In this document: piece by piece, positions 1 through 8,673 of the stretch | How the letters are laid out: every line of letters starts with the position of its first letter | Numbering within the stretch: the first letter of the stretch is position 1 | From: Chitinivorax sp. B | Lineage (GTDB): Bacteria; Pseudomonadota; Gammaproteobacteria; Burkholderiales; SCOH01 | DNA length: 35,271 bases | Assembly (NCBI RefSeq): GCF_005503445.1 | Contig: NZ_SCOH01000049.1 | Coordinates: 1-35,271 of the forward strand | Reading direction: 5' to 3' | The notes under the pieces: model-generated | Told to the model about the DNA's origin: nothing | The model's database searches: none | The model's input: only the letters and a program-made list of their open reading frames with translations | Program-made: the position numbers and the translations under genes

Positions 1-96
1 CTCCCGGCCACTCGCCTCGATCGCCAGATGCATCAATTCATCTGCACTCAATAAATCTTCCACTGACCTTACCTTTCCACCGATCGTCACAACCAT
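1..96 (-). CDS. N-terminus of an unidentified protein, cut by the window edge
   Basis: An open frame begins at ATG 96 on the minus strand and runs 32 codons without a stop to the window edge. The visible start reads MVVTIGGKVRSVEDLLSADE and is followed by LMHLAIEASGRE, an amphipathic helical stretch that would suit the first repeat of a TPR-type protein, but this is only an impression. No strong ribosome binding site precedes it. It would be transcribed divergently from the flagellar operon, sharing the 175-bp AT-rich intergenic region. An ATG seven bases upstream is in another frame and stops after four codons. Function not recognised. Confidence 0.4.
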   Translation of the reverse strand, partial: MVVTIGGKVRSVEDLLSADELMHLAIEASGRE

Positions 97-176
97 GTCA
101 TTCAGGCTGCATTACCCGATAAACAATATTACTGCCCCACGCCAGCTGCACTCCAAGCAATAAATCTGCTTTCTGA

Positions 177-220
177 CATACCAATGCACCATACAAACTT
201 TATTTATGCATACCAATGCA
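177..220 (+). promoter_or_regulatory. Pair of 12-bp direct repeats, candidate activator sites
   Basis: CATACCAATGCA occurs perfectly at 177-188 and again at 209-220. The start-to-start distance is 32 bp, close to three helical turns, so both copies would face the same side of the DNA. A third copy with 10 of 12 matches (CATATAAATGCA) lies at 265-276 across the fliQ start codon. Seen directly: the repeats and spacing. Inferred: binding sites for a regulator of the flagellar operon. No sigma-54 (-24/-12) or sigma-28 consensus was found here. Confidence 0.5.
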
Positions 221-234
221 GTAAAATCACATTC

Positions 235-240
235 TATATT
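235..240 (+). promoter_or_regulatory. Possible -10 element of the flagellar operon promoter
   Basis: TATATT at 235-240 is a fair sigma-70 -10 hexamer, about 30 bases before fliQ. No good -35 hexamer lies 16-18 bp upstream. That position is instead covered by the second 12-bp repeat (209-220), as expected of an activator-dependent promoter. Inference only. Confidence 0.3.
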
Positions 241-271
241 AAAATCACGTTACTTTCGAAAAAGCATATAA

Positions 272-538
272 ATGCAGCTTGATCAAGCTCATCAAATGAT
301 GTCCAACCTGATTTGGACCAGCCTTGCCCTAACAGCACCAGTGCTGCTTATTGCAATGCTGGCAGGGCTTCTTATTAGCATCATCCAGGTTGTTACCCAA
401 ATTCAAGACATGTCGCTGAGCTTTGTACCTAAATTACTCGCCGCCGCAATTGCACTTGTCATATTTGGACCATGGATGCTTCGAACACTGTTGTCGTTTG
501 CAACCCAGTTGATTGTCAACATTCCACAACACCTTTAA
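272..538 (+). CDS. fliQ: Flagellar export gate protein FliQ
   Basis: FliQ is a small inner-membrane subunit of the flagellar type III export gate, assembling with FliP and FliR into the helical core that secretes rod, hook and filament proteins. The 88-residue length is that of the family (about 89). Two long hydrophobic hairpin helices are visible (about residues 14-40 and 54-80), joined by the typical short polar turn TQIQDMSLSF. It is the first gene of the + strand flagellar operon. The start ATG 272 has only a weak purine-rich ribosome site (gaaaaag). The gene order is odd: fliQ normally follows fliP directly, but here fliP lies about 18 kb downstream, near the other end of the operon. 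Confidence 0.95.
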   Translation: MQLDQAHQMMSNLIWTSLALTAPVLLIAMLAGLLISIIQVVTQIQDMSLSFVPKLLAAAIALVIFGPWMLRTLLSFATQLIVNIPQHL

Positions 539-556
539 AACGCAAACCTCCAACAG

Positions 557-1321
557 ATGCACTTTTTATTTGATCCCCGCTGGGCCACGCTGGCATTGCT
601 TTGCATGATGAGGTTAACAGGTCTTTTGCTGTTAACCCCCGTGCTCAACGGATTTTCAATTCCGCTCCGAATTCGGCTTTTCATTGTCATCGGCTTATCC
701 GCCTGCCTGGCAAACATAAGTCAGGATTACTCAATTCCTCCGCTGACTGATATTGTTTCGTTAATCCTGCTTTGTGCAACAGAGCTTGCATTAGGAGGAT
801 TGATGGCATTTGGTATTTTTACTGCCTTTGCTGCTTTTACCATTGCTGGTCGTTTACTGGATATTCAGATTGGTTTTTCCGTTGGCAGCCTGATTGATCC
901 CATTACCAAGCGCCAATCACCTGCACTGGCATCGCTATTCGATTTATTTGCGATTTTGGCGTTCTTTGTCAGCAATCTTCATCACACACTGATTCGAGGC
1001 TTTGCAGCATCATTGGAGCACGCCCCGCTCGGCCAATCCGTACTGCCCATCAGCCCCGCTTTGCTGATCAAGCAAATTGGTGTCATGTTCAGCCAAGGGC
1101 TTGCGCTTGCTGCACCTGTTGCATTTTGCCTACTGCTGGTCGAGCTGGGACTGGCCGTGTTATCACGCAATATTCCACAGCTCAACATCTTCGTCATCAG
1201 TATGCCGATCAAGATCATTGCTGGCTTAGCCATGCTCTCGTTGACCATTCGCTATCTGGCACCAGCGATATCCCAGATATTCAATAGCATCTTTACTTAC
1301 TGGGATGCGCTGCTGGCATAG
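557..1321 (+). CDS. fliR: Flagellar export gate protein FliR
   Basis: FliR is an integral membrane subunit of the flagellar type III export gate, completing the FliP-FliQ-FliR core complex and contacting FlhB. The 254-residue product has the usual family length (about 260) and several long hydrophobic segments spread over the whole chain. Family-like stretches include GRLLDIQIGFSVGSLIDP, near residue 100, and the C-terminal PQLNIFVISMPIKI region. It starts 18 bases after fliQ and ends 5 bases before flhB, consistent with one transcript and the usual fliQ-fliR-flhB order. All expected regions are present, with no sign of truncation. Confidence 0.95.
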   Translation: MHFLFDPRWATLALLCMMRLTGLLLLTPVLNGFSIPLRIRLFIVIGLSACLANISQDYSIPPLTDIVSLILLCATELALGGLMAFGIFTAFAAFTIAGRLLDIQIGFSVGSLIDPITKRQSPALASLFDLFAILAFFVSNLHHTLIRGFAASLEHAPLGQSVLPISPALLIKQIGVMFSQGLALAAPVAFCLLLVELGLAVLSRNIPQLNIFVISMPIKIIAGLAMLSLTIRYLAPAISQIFNSIFTYWDALLA

Positions 1322-1326
1322 CAAAA

Positions 1327-2412
1327 ATGGCTGAACAAGAACTTGATCGTAATGAAACTGCGACCCCCTACAAACTTGAACAAGCCCGAAAAAAGGGCAT
1401 GGTCGCCAAGAGTCCTGATTTAGTGTACATCGGGATACTAGCGGCCATCACGCTATTTACCTATTCATCTGGCTGGAAGACTGTTACCGCACTCGCCAAA
1501 GTAGAACAAACTGTTTTGCTCAGTATTGGCGCAATCGACTGGTCACCTGAGTCTGTACTCTATTGGTTCTGGGGCCTTGCAACTGCAATTTCATTACCAC
1601 TTCTACCCTTTGTCATGATGGTTGTAGTTGCAGCAGTCTTATCAAATTTCATGCAAACAGGCCCGGTTTTCAGTTTCAAACCCATTTCACCAGACTTCAA
1701 TCGACTTAACCCTGCAGCGGGTTTCAAAAAGCTATTTTCACTGAAAGTGCTTTATGAAGGAGGAAAGAGCATTTTCAAACTCACAGTAGTGGGTGTTGTG
1801 CTTACTCTCAGCTTGCTGGAAATAAGCGAAAAACTCGTCATGCTGGCCAATATTGACAGTAGATTGCACGCCAAGCTTTTGCTGGATGAGGCCGGCTCCC
1901 TGCTGTTCAAGTTGATGCTGACAATGCTTGTATTGGCCATTCTGGATTTGGCCTATGTAAGATGGGAATTCGCACGACAAATGCGAATGAGCAAGCGTGA
2001 AATCAAGGAAGAATATAAACAGCGTGAAGGGGATCCAAGGATTCGTTCTCGCCTTCGGGAAATACGCCTTGAATTGCTCAAACGCACCAAAGGTCTATCC
2101 AACATACCTGAAGCAGATGTGCTAATTACCAATCCGACACATTACGCAGTAGCAGTCAAATATAGCCATGGCAGCATGCCTGCCCCAATGGTCATCGCCA
2201 AAGGTGCTGGCGATCTTGCCGCAAAAATGCGTGAACTGGCTACAAGACACCAGGTAGTCATCGTACAGAACCCGCCGCTTGCGCGCGCATTGTTTCGCCA
2301 AGTGGAAGCTGACCATTACATCCCTGAATCCCTCTATCCACAGGTTGCAAAAATCTTGATCTGGATCTACGCCGCAAGAACGGCCAAACAACAACACGCA
2401 GGGGCACAATGA
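1327..2412 (+). CDS. flhB: Flagellar export switch protein FlhB
   Basis: FlhB is the export-gate component that controls the change from rod/hook to filament substrates. An N-terminal membrane half (about residues 30-215, four hydrophobic helices) is followed by a charged linker and the cytoplasmic autocleavage domain. The hallmark NPTH cleavage motif is intact at residues 269-272, so self-cleavage and substrate switching should be possible. The length of 361 aa is usual for the family. The N-terminus has the typical RNETATPYKLEQARKKG sequence. Its stop overlaps the flhA start by 4 bases (ATGA), suggesting translational coupling. Intact FlhB together with fliK and flgE in the same operon argues that a real hook is assembled and sensed. 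Confidence 0.96.
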   Translation: MAEQELDRNETATPYKLEQARKKGMVAKSPDLVYIGILAAITLFTYSSGWKTVTALAKVEQTVLLSIGAIDWSPESVLYWFWGLATAISLPLLPFVMMVVVAAVLSNFMQTGPVFSFKPISPDFNRLNPAAGFKKLFSLKVLYEGGKSIFKLTVVGVVLTLSLLEISEKLVMLANIDSRLHAKLLLDEAGSLLFKLMLTMLVLAILDLAYVRWEFARQMRMSKREIKEEYKQREGDPRIRSRLREIRLELLKRTKGLSNIPEADVLITNPTHYAVAVKYSHGSMPAPMVIAKGAGDLAAKMRELATRHQVVIVQNPPLARALFRQVEADHYIPESLYPQVAKILIWIYAARTAKQQHAGAQ

Positions 2413-4466
2413 TGATGAACTCGTTGCGCCGCATTTTGGGAAAGCATGCTGATATAGCACTGGTTTTATTAGTGCTCGGCATTCTGATGGTGTTGTTTAC
2501 TCCGATCCCGCCAGGGCTACTGGATTTCCTGATCCTGTCAAATTTCAGCTTCGCACTACTTATCCTGCTGCTGACTTTCTACATGGCCAAACCCGTAGAA
2601 TTTTCCACCTTTCCATCGCTTTTGCTGGTGGCAACACTATTCCGCCTGTCACTGAATGTCGCTGCAACACGCCTTATCCTGAGTCATGGCGATGCGGGCA
2701 AGGTAATTGGCGCGATTGGCAGCTATGTGGTCGGTGGCAACTATGCAATCGGGTTGATTGTTTTCCTGATCTTGATTGTTGTGCAATACATCGTAGTTAC
2801 CAACGGCGCACAACGTGTATCCGAAGTAGCGGCTCGCTTCACTCTGGATAGCATGCCTGGCCAACAGATGAGTATCGATGCTGACCTGAACATGGGCTTC
2901 ATCGATCAAGAAGAAGCCAAACGCCGGCGTAAAAACCTGGAGAAGGAAGCAGGCTTCTACGGCGCCATGGATGGTGCCAGTAAATTTGTAAAAGGTGATG
3001 CGATTGCCGGCATCATCATCATGCTGATCAACATCATTGGCGGCCTGGTCATTGGTGTGATGCAAATGGGTATGCCATGGGGCCAAGCTTTACAGACCTT
3101 CACGCTGCTAACCATCGGTGACGGCATTGTGACACAGGTGCCCGCACTGGTGATCTCGGTCGGTACCGGCATCATCGTTACGCGCTCCGCATCAGATGGT
3201 CAGTTAAGCAAGGAAGTCCTACGTCAGCTTACGTCATTTCCCAAAACGTTACTCTTGGTGTCTTGCGCACTACTGGGTCTGCTCTTCCTGCCAGGCATTC
3301 CCGCATTACCTGCAGCAATACTGGTGATTTTCTTTTTGGCTACGGCATGGCTGGTCAAGAAGATCAGCGGGTCCAATCAAGCAAAAGATGAAGGTATCCT
3401 CGACGACGAGCCCAGTGTTGATGGTGAAAGTGATGCCTATGGTGAGCTGACAATCGAACCGATCGAAATCTTCATCTCCAATAACCTGGCACCACAGCTT
3501 GGTGGAGAGCAAGCGATCCTGATGGAACGAATTGCCACCTTTCGTAAGCAATACGCCGTTGAATCCGGCTTGGTTTTGCCCAAGGTCAAGCTTCGCGAGG
3601 CAGATCGACTGGGTCCAAATCATTATGAGATCGCCATATTCGGCGTTACTGTTGCCCGCGGGGAAATCATGCCAGGCTACACCTTGGCCATCCATGCGGC
3701 AGGCAACCCCAAAAAGCTGAAAGGCATTGAAACCAAAGACCCCAGTTATGGCTTACCTGCCATCTGGATTGAAAATGAAGAAAAAGAAGCCGCCCGCCAA
3801 GGAAAGTATACGTTGGTAGATGGGGCAACCGTCTTCATCACGCATCTGTGCGAAGTATTGCGTCAACAATCGTCATCATTGCTGACGCGCGCCGAAACCG
3901 AACGTTTACTGGCTCGCGTGCGTCAGCAGCAACAAGGTTTGGTGGAAGAATTGGTCCCCACCCTTCTCTCCGTAGGTGAAATACAGAAGGTATTGCAGAA
4001 TCTGCTACGCGAAAAAGTTTCGATTCGACACTTGCAAGCCATTCTTGAAACACTGACAGACAGCGCCAGGTTGAGCAAGGACCCAGGCTACCTCACCGAG
4101 CAAACACGTCAACGGCTTGGCCCGATGATTTGTCAGAGCTTGGTCAGCAACCAGAATGTGTTGCAGGTACTGACCCTGGATCCAGCGATCGAGCATCAAT
4201 TTGCACAAGGCGTTCAGTCCATCGAGAACGGCGGTGCGATGGTCATTGACCCTCAGTTAGCAGAACGTGTGATGCGTCAACTTGCCCAGCAGGTGGAACG
4301 CATGATGAAAAGTAACCTACTACCGGTACTGTTATGCTCGCCGGAACTACGACGACATATCCGTTCACTTTCTGAGCGCATGATGCCGCATCTACGTGTT
4401 TTATCGCTTGCAGAGATTCCCAACACCATTGAATTACGGGCATTCGGTGCCGTATCAATGCAATAA
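2409..4466 (+). CDS. flhA: Flagellar export gate protein FlhA
   Basis: FlhA forms the nonameric export gate ring that takes in the proton motive force and docks export substrates and chaperones. The 685-residue length matches the family (about 690). The N-terminal half is a multi-span membrane domain up to roughly residue 315. It holds the conserved FHIPEP-family cytoplasmic loop (about residues 136-165, with RVSEVAARFTLDSMPGQQMS and DADLNMGFID). The C-terminal half is the soluble substrate-docking domain after an acidic linker (DEGILDDEP). The start ATG 2409 overlaps the flhB stop. No truncation or frameshift is seen. Confidence 0.97.
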   Translation: MMMNSLRRILGKHADIALVLLVLGILMVLFTPIPPGLLDFLILSNFSFALLILLLTFYMAKPVEFSTFPSLLLVATLFRLSLNVAATRLILSHGDAGKVIGAIGSYVVGGNYAIGLIVFLILIVVQYIVVTNGAQRVSEVAARFTLDSMPGQQMSIDADLNMGFIDQEEAKRRRKNLEKEAGFYGAMDGASKFVKGDAIAGIIIMLINIIGGLVIGVMQMGMPWGQALQTFTLLTIGDGIVTQVPALVISVGTGIIVTRSASDGQLSKEVLRQLTSFPKTLLLVSCALLGLLFLPGIPALPAAILVIFFLATAWLVKKISGSNQAKDEGILDDEPSVDGESDAYGELTIEPIEIFISNNLAPQLGGEQAILMERIATFRKQYAVESGLVLPKVKLREADRLGPNHYEIAIFGVTVARGEIMPGYTLAIHAAGNPKKLKGIETKDPSYGLPAIWIENEEKEAARQGKYTLVDGATVFITHLCEVLRQQSSSLLTRAETERLLARVRQQQQGLVEELVPTLLSVGEIQKVLQNLLREKVSIRHLQAILETLTDSARLSKDPGYLTEQTRQRLGPMICQSLVSNQNVLQVLTLDPAIEHQFAQGVQSIENGGAMVIDPQLAERVMRQLAQQVERMMKSNLLPVLLCSPELRRHIRSLSERMMPHLRVLSLAEIPNTIELRAFGAVSMQ

Positions 4467-4497
4467 CCCACTGCATGAACAACAGGCAAATCACCCC

Positions 4498-5211
4498 ATG
4501 AATGATGCACTGACCCTGACAGTCCAAGCCATGCATACTGATCTTCAGCGTGTCGAGGCTTTATCCCACAACATGTCAAACGCAACGACGCCAGGATATC
4601 GTCGTCAGGTTAATGTTACCCGACCGTTTCTTGAACACATGAACCCGCCAGAGGGCACTACTCGCATTCAAGGGAGTGGACCCACAGTTGATTTGAGCAT
4701 CGGTGCCATCAAGCAAACCCATCGCGCGCTGGATCTCGCTATTCAAGGTAGCGCTTTTTTTGTAGTTCAAGGACCAACTGACCCTGCCTACACACGCCAA
4801 GGTGATTTCCAAATCGATAGCCAAGGTCGGCTTGCCACAACCTCCGGCTACCCAGTGCTTGGTCAGCAAGGAGAAATCACCGTCGGATCCGGGGCAATCG
4901 AGATCGACCAGCATGGTTTAATCAAAGTTGACGGTAGACCGATTGATACGTTACGCCTTGTCAAATTTGATTCAGACATCCAAATGAAGTCACTAGGGAA
5001 TAATCTGCTGGTACCAATTAAGACAGCAGAACCTGTGGACGATAAAAACGTTACAATTCTTTCCGGATCACTTGAAGCAGCCAATGTCGTACCAATGCGG
5101 GAGATGGTGTCATTAATGGAGACCATGCGCCATTTCGAAGCTAGCCAACGCTTGGTTCAGGCTTATGATGAGGCGGTTGGAAAAAGCATTCAAAAACTAG
5201 GTGAATTCTAA
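4498..5211 (+). CDS. flgF: Flagellar proximal rod protein FlgF
   Basis: FlgF is a rod protein of the flagellar basal body, exported to the periplasm between FlgC and FlgG. The 237-residue product has the rod/hook-family N-terminus (VEALSHNMSNATTPGYRR, the ANN-like motif followed by TPGY) and the matching C-terminal helix with VPMREMVSLMETMRHFEASQ. A central FFVV-QG/YTRQGDFQID region marks the FlgF/FlgG/FlgE core. The open frame extends upstream into flhA to 4396, but ATG 4498 is chosen because it gives the standard N-terminus and follows the flhA stop by 31 bases. FlgF and FlgG are paralogues. The first of the pair, less like FlgG, is called FlgF by order and by its weaker match. Confidence 0.88.
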   Translation: MNDALTLTVQAMHTDLQRVEALSHNMSNATTPGYRRQVNVTRPFLEHMNPPEGTTRIQGSGPTVDLSIGAIKQTHRALDLAIQGSAFFVVQGPTDPAYTRQGDFQIDSQGRLATTSGYPVLGQQGEITVGSGAIEIDQHGLIKVDGRPIDTLRLVKFDSDIQMKSLGNNLLVPIKTAEPVDDKNVTILSGSLEAANVVPMREMVSLMETMRHFEASQRLVQAYDEAVGKSIQKLGEF

Positions 5212-5234
5212 GAAACCACGTCGGAATATTGATC

Positions 5235-6005
5235 ATGATTGAAGCTTTATATATTGGCGCCAATGGCATGGGTGCACAACAAACACAAATTGATGCCATA
5301 GCCAATAATTTATCGAACATGAATACCCCTGGTTTCAAGAAATCCAGGGTCAATTTTCAGGAAGTCATTGCACAAGGCCTGGACCAAACTCAACAGATTT
5401 CCAATGTGCCGGTCAATACTCACCACGGTGTCAGTGTTGCAGGGATTGAAATGGATTTTTCTCCCGGCACACTGAAAAGCACCAATGACCCATTTGATTT
5501 ATCGATTCAGGGGACCGGCTTCATTCCCGTTCAGTTACCTGATGGCACCACCGCGTACAGCAGAGGTGGCAGCCTGAAGCTCGATTCAAATCGCGTGTTG
5601 ACGACACAGGCAGGTTACCCACTGCAGCCAATGATCCAGTTGCCAGAAGACGTCGAAGCCCTTCGTATTCTGGCCGACGGCCGTATTGAAGCAGCATTCA
5701 AGGACAATCGGCCATCAGTGGAGTTAGGACGTCTTGAGCTGGTCAATTTCAACCGGTCCGGTGCGCTCAAAGCGCTGGGTGGTGGCATCTATCAAGCAAA
5801 TGAGAAATCTGGTGAAGCAATCTCAGGTCAGCCAGGTACGCTGGGGCTAGGCACACTAAGCCAAGGCGCACTGGAAAACGCCAATATCGACATGATTTCG
5901 GAAATGGTCAGTTTGATGTTGGCCCAACGTGCCTATGAAATGGGCAGCAAGCTCGTTCAGGCATCCGATGAATTGATGGGCATGACCAATAATCTGCGTC
6001 GCTGA
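5235..6005 (+). CDS. flgG: Flagellar distal rod protein FlgG
   Basis: FlgG builds the distal rod that crosses the peptidoglycan and outer-membrane rings. The 256-residue product begins MIEALYIGANGMGAQQTQ and continues with an IANNLSNMNTPGFKKSR motif, the classic rod-protein start. It ends with NANIDMISEMVSLMLAQRAY and a C-terminal coiled-coil helix, all typical of FlgG (about 260 aa). A TTG two codons upstream (5229) is open, but ATG 5235, with GGAA upstream, is preferred. The stop at 6005 directly abuts the flgA reading frame. No anomaly is seen. Confidence 0.94.
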   Translation: MIEALYIGANGMGAQQTQIDAIANNLSNMNTPGFKKSRVNFQEVIAQGLDQTQQISNVPVNTHHGVSVAGIEMDFSPGTLKSTNDPFDLSIQGTGFIPVQLPDGTTAYSRGGSLKLDSNRVLTTQAGYPLQPMIQLPEDVEALRILADGRIEAAFKDNRPSVELGRLELVNFNRSGALKALGGGIYQANEKSGEAISGQPGTLGLGTLSQGALENANIDMISEMVSLMLAQRAYEMGSKLVQASDELMGMTNNLRR

Positions 6006-6011
6006 TTGAGT

Positions 6012-6977
6012 ATGATGTTCCAATTTGTGTGGTGTTTTGCCGTGACCTTTAGCCTGCTACCCTCGATGGTACAGGCTGCTGTCAGCATTCAATTGAAGGA
6101 ATCCGTACAACTCAAAAAACGTACGATCCTGCTTGGCGACATCGCATCACTCAATTGCAACATTGAATCAGATTGCGTCAAATTGCGTGATATACAGGTC
6201 GCATCACTCCCGCGGCCTGGATTCAAATTGAAAATTGGTCAACAGGATATCAATAAACTGATCCGCCAATATGATCGCCGCATTTTTTCGCAACTTACCT
6301 GGCAAGGTATTGCAGACACCATCATTACCCCGGCAACACAGTCTTTGGCTATGCATGATTTAATCGAGCAGGGAAAACTGTTGTTGACCCAACAATTTCC
6401 TAACGATCAGCCCGCAATCAGTTATGTCGGAAGCAATGAGGCGATTCTGATCCCCAGCGGAGAAATCACAATAAAAAAAGCCCGAGTTGCTGGCGTGGGG
6501 TTGCATAGCAAGATGGTCACCTCCTTCGATATCTTCGTGGATGACCAATATGCGCGAACCATCAACCTTAGCTTTGACATTTCGATCCCGCGTACAGGAT
6601 GGGTCAGCAAGCAGGAACTGTCGTCGAATGTGTCTGTGTCGTGCAGTCAGTTTCAACAACAGACTGTTGATGCGACCACCATGCCCGATATGGTGACCTC
6701 GTGCAACGATACGATTCAGCTCAAACAGCCACTGGCTGCCGGGCAGGTACTTCGGGAAAGTCATCGTTATATTCCGCCCGCCGTCTCACAAGGCAGCAAC
6801 GTGACGCTGAGTATTCACGCGGGCAATGTCATGCTTGAGTCAGGTGCCATTGCACTTGCCGATGGCCAGGTAGGTCAAATCATTCAAGTCAAACCCATCC
6901 ATGGTACTGCACCCGTTGCAGCCAAAATTGTTCGACCGGGGATGCTGACTGCGATTGGAACACAATGGAAAAATTAG
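6012..6977 (+). CDS. flgA: Flagellar P-ring assembly chaperone FlgA
   Basis: FlgA is a periplasmic chaperone needed for FlgI to polymerise into the P ring. A signal peptide is visible (hydrophobic residues about 3-22, ending SMVQA before AVS). The C-terminal third carries the SAF-like domain with LKQPLAAGQVLRES, NVTLSIHAGNVMLESGAIAL and GQVGQIIQVKP. The 321-residue length is well above the about 220 aa of the enteric protein, because of an extended N-terminal portion, as in many betaproteobacterial FlgA. The start is ATG 6012 or ATG 6015, with an open TTG at 6006. The end overlaps the flgH start by 13 bases. Confidence 0.9.
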   Translation: MMFQFVWCFAVTFSLLPSMVQAAVSIQLKESVQLKKRTILLGDIASLNCNIESDCVKLRDIQVASLPRPGFKLKIGQQDINKLIRQYDRRIFSQLTWQGIADTIITPATQSLAMHDLIEQGKLLLTQQFPNDQPAISYVGSNEAILIPSGEITIKKARVAGVGLHSKMVTSFDIFVDDQYARTINLSFDISIPRTGWVSKQELSSNVSVSCSQFQQQTVDATTMPDMVTSCNDTIQLKQPLAAGQVLRESHRYIPPAVSQGSNVTLSIHAGNVMLESGAIALADGQVGQIIQVKPIHGTAPVAAKIVRPGMLTAIGTQWKN

Positions 6978-7552
6978 TATTGATGACACGCATTGCCGCG
7001 ATTGGGTTGTGGCTGACACTGAGCGGTGGCACCCATGCCGAGAGCTTATATAACGAAAAGACATTCCAGTCATTGGTTGCCGACTCAAGAGCCCACCGGG
7101 TGGGTGATTTACTGACAGTACAGATCACCGAGAATGCCACCGCCAGCAGTTCTACGGACTTTGGTTCCCAGCGCAAGAATGATGTCGGATTGCGAGCTGA
7201 TGTGGACGGCACATTGAAGCATGGCGTTGGCTTGCAAACCGACAACGGATTTGATTCAAAAGGACGGACCCAGCGCTCGGGACGTCTGCTTGCCCAAATT
7301 ACAGTCACCGTTCAGGAAATTCGTCGTAACGGTGATTTGGTTGTTTCCGGCAAGCAATTGCTCGATATCAATGACGAAAAACAAGAGATTCAATTGACCG
7401 GCGTTGTCAGACCCCGTGACATTGAAGACAACAATACAATTCCATCAACCCGACTGGGTGAGGCCAACATTCGTTATGCTGGCGAAGGTGAATTGGCCAG
7501 CAGACAGCGCCCCAGCTGGTGGAGTCGACTGCTTGCATTAATTGGATGGTAA
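6965..7552 (+). CDS. flgH: Flagellar L-ring protein FlgH, without lipobox
   Basis: FlgH forms the outer-membrane L ring around the rod. Diagnostic FlgH stretches are present: SLYNEKTFQSLVADSRAHRV near the mature N-terminus, then VGDLLTVQITENATASSS, and near the C-terminus GVVRPRDIEDNNTIPSTRLGEA, where the family has VRPxDI..dNtv.S. At 195 aa it is slightly shorter than typical (about 225-235). It has a signal peptide (residues about 1-25, LTLSGGTHA), but no cysteine in a lipobox, so it should be cut by signal peptidase I and not lipidated as classical FlgH is. It overlaps flgA by 13 bases and is followed by flgI. Confidence 0.92.
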   Translation: MEKLVLMTRIAAIGLWLTLSGGTHAESLYNEKTFQSLVADSRAHRVGDLLTVQITENATASSSTDFGSQRKNDVGLRADVDGTLKHGVGLQTDNGFDSKGRTQRSGRLLAQITVTVQEIRRNGDLVVSGKQLLDINDEKQEIQLTGVVRPRDIEDNNTIPSTRLGEANIRYAGEGELASRQRPSWWSRLLALIGW

Positions 7553-7554
7553 TC

Positions 7555-8673
7555 ATGTACAAGTTTTTAAGCAGCCTTTTCATATTGTTACTTGCAGTTG
7601 ATATCGCCAGCGCGAATACAGACGGGGTCAGAATCAAGGATCTGGGTCGCCTGACGGGCTGGCGTGAAAACAGTCTGGCAGGGTATGGACTGGTAACGGG
7701 TCTCGCAGGTACCGGGGACTCCACCAGCAACAAAGCTACTCGCCAATCGATTGCAAACGTGCTGTCTCAGTTTGGTGTCAATCTGACCCCAGACGAAATC
7801 ACCAGCCGTAATGCCGCTGTGGTGATGGTGAGCGCCAGTCTCACGCCGTTTGCGCGGCCGGGTGATACCTTGGATATCACAGTGACATCGCTGGGCGATG
7901 CACGCAGTCTGGTTGGTGGCAGTCTGCTGGTTACCCCAATGAAAGGGGCAAATGGCAAGGTATATGCATTGGCACAGGGCCCAGTTTCGGTCGGCGGCTA
8001 CAAATACGACCTGAACGGTAATGTGATGCAAAAGAACCATCCAACGGTTGGCTCAGTCCCTGGTGGCGCAACTGTCGAAGTAGGGGTTGCCAGTCGATTG
8101 CTAGACGAAAACCATAAAATGACATTCCAGTTGTCCGAGCCGGACTTTACGACTGCCTCGCGTATTGCTACCGCCATCAATGGCGCATTGGGCAGAAATG
8201 CCGCACAGCCACGTGACGCATCAGCCATTGAAATCCAGGTTCCGCCAGAACATCGTGCCCGCGTCGTTGACTTTGTCACCAAACTGGAAAAGCTGACAGT
8301 AGAGCCGGACAGCCGTGCCAAGGTCGTCATCAATGAACGCACAGGAACTGTCGTAGCGGGAGGCGATGTACGCATCGCCAAAGTAGCCATCACGCACGGT
8401 GAGTTGAAGATTTCGATCGTGACGGACAACACCGTATCACAACCGATCTTTGTTCGTCAGACAGGTGCTGATGTCCGAACAGAAGTCATCGCCAATTCAC
8501 GTGTTGATGTCAGCGAAAAAGGCGAAACCGGCTTTATTGGCGCAACCAACAACACGGTCGCGGATTTGGTTCAAGCACTGACCCGCATCAAAACCAACAC
8601 GCGAGACATCATTTCCATTTTACGAGCGATCAAGGCCGCAGGTGCACTGCATGCCGAATTGGTCGTGCAATAA
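7555..8673 (+). CDS. flgI: Flagellar P-ring protein FlgI
   Basis: FlgI polymerises in the periplasm into the P ring, the peptidoglycan bushing of the rod. A signal peptide is visible (FLSSLFILLLAVDIASA, residues about 3-21), followed by the invariant-type stretch VRIKDLGRLTGWRENSLAGY and GLVTGLAGTGDST. Later FlgI hallmarks include VVMVSASLTPFARPGDTLDI, INERTGTVVAGGDVRIAKVA and the C-terminal DLVQALTRIKTNTRDIISIL. The length of 372 aa is normal. The frame is open upstream to 7519, but ATG 7555, two bases after the flgH stop, gives the signal peptide. No flgJ (rod cap/peptidoglycan hydrolase) follows it, although flgJ commonly does. Confidence 0.96.
   Translation: MYKFLSSLFILLLAVDIASANTDGVRIKDLGRLTGWRENSLAGYGLVTGLAGTGDSTSNKATRQSIANVLSQFGVNLTPDEITSRNAAVVMVSASLTPFARPGDTLDITVTSLGDARSLVGGSLLVTPMKGANGKVYALAQGPVSVGGYKYDLNGNVMQKNHPTVGSVPGGATVEVGVASRLLDENHKMTFQLSEPDFTTASRIATAINGALGRNAAQPRDASAIEIQVPPEHRARVVDFVTKLEKLTVEPDSRAKVVINERTGTVVAGGDVRIAKVAITHGELKISIVTDNTVSQPIFVRQTGADVRTEVIANSRVDVSEKGETGFIGATNNTVADLVQALTRIKTNTRDIISILRAIKAAGALHAELVVQ

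Noticed and set aside
2649-3086. Open frame of 145 codons on the minus strand inside flhA
   Set aside because: Opposite a strongly conserved gene; His/Asn-rich composition typical of antisense reading, no ribosome site.
7588-8040. Open frame of 150 codons on the minus strand inside flgI
   Set aside because: Shadow of flgI, no known motif and no promoter or ribosome site.
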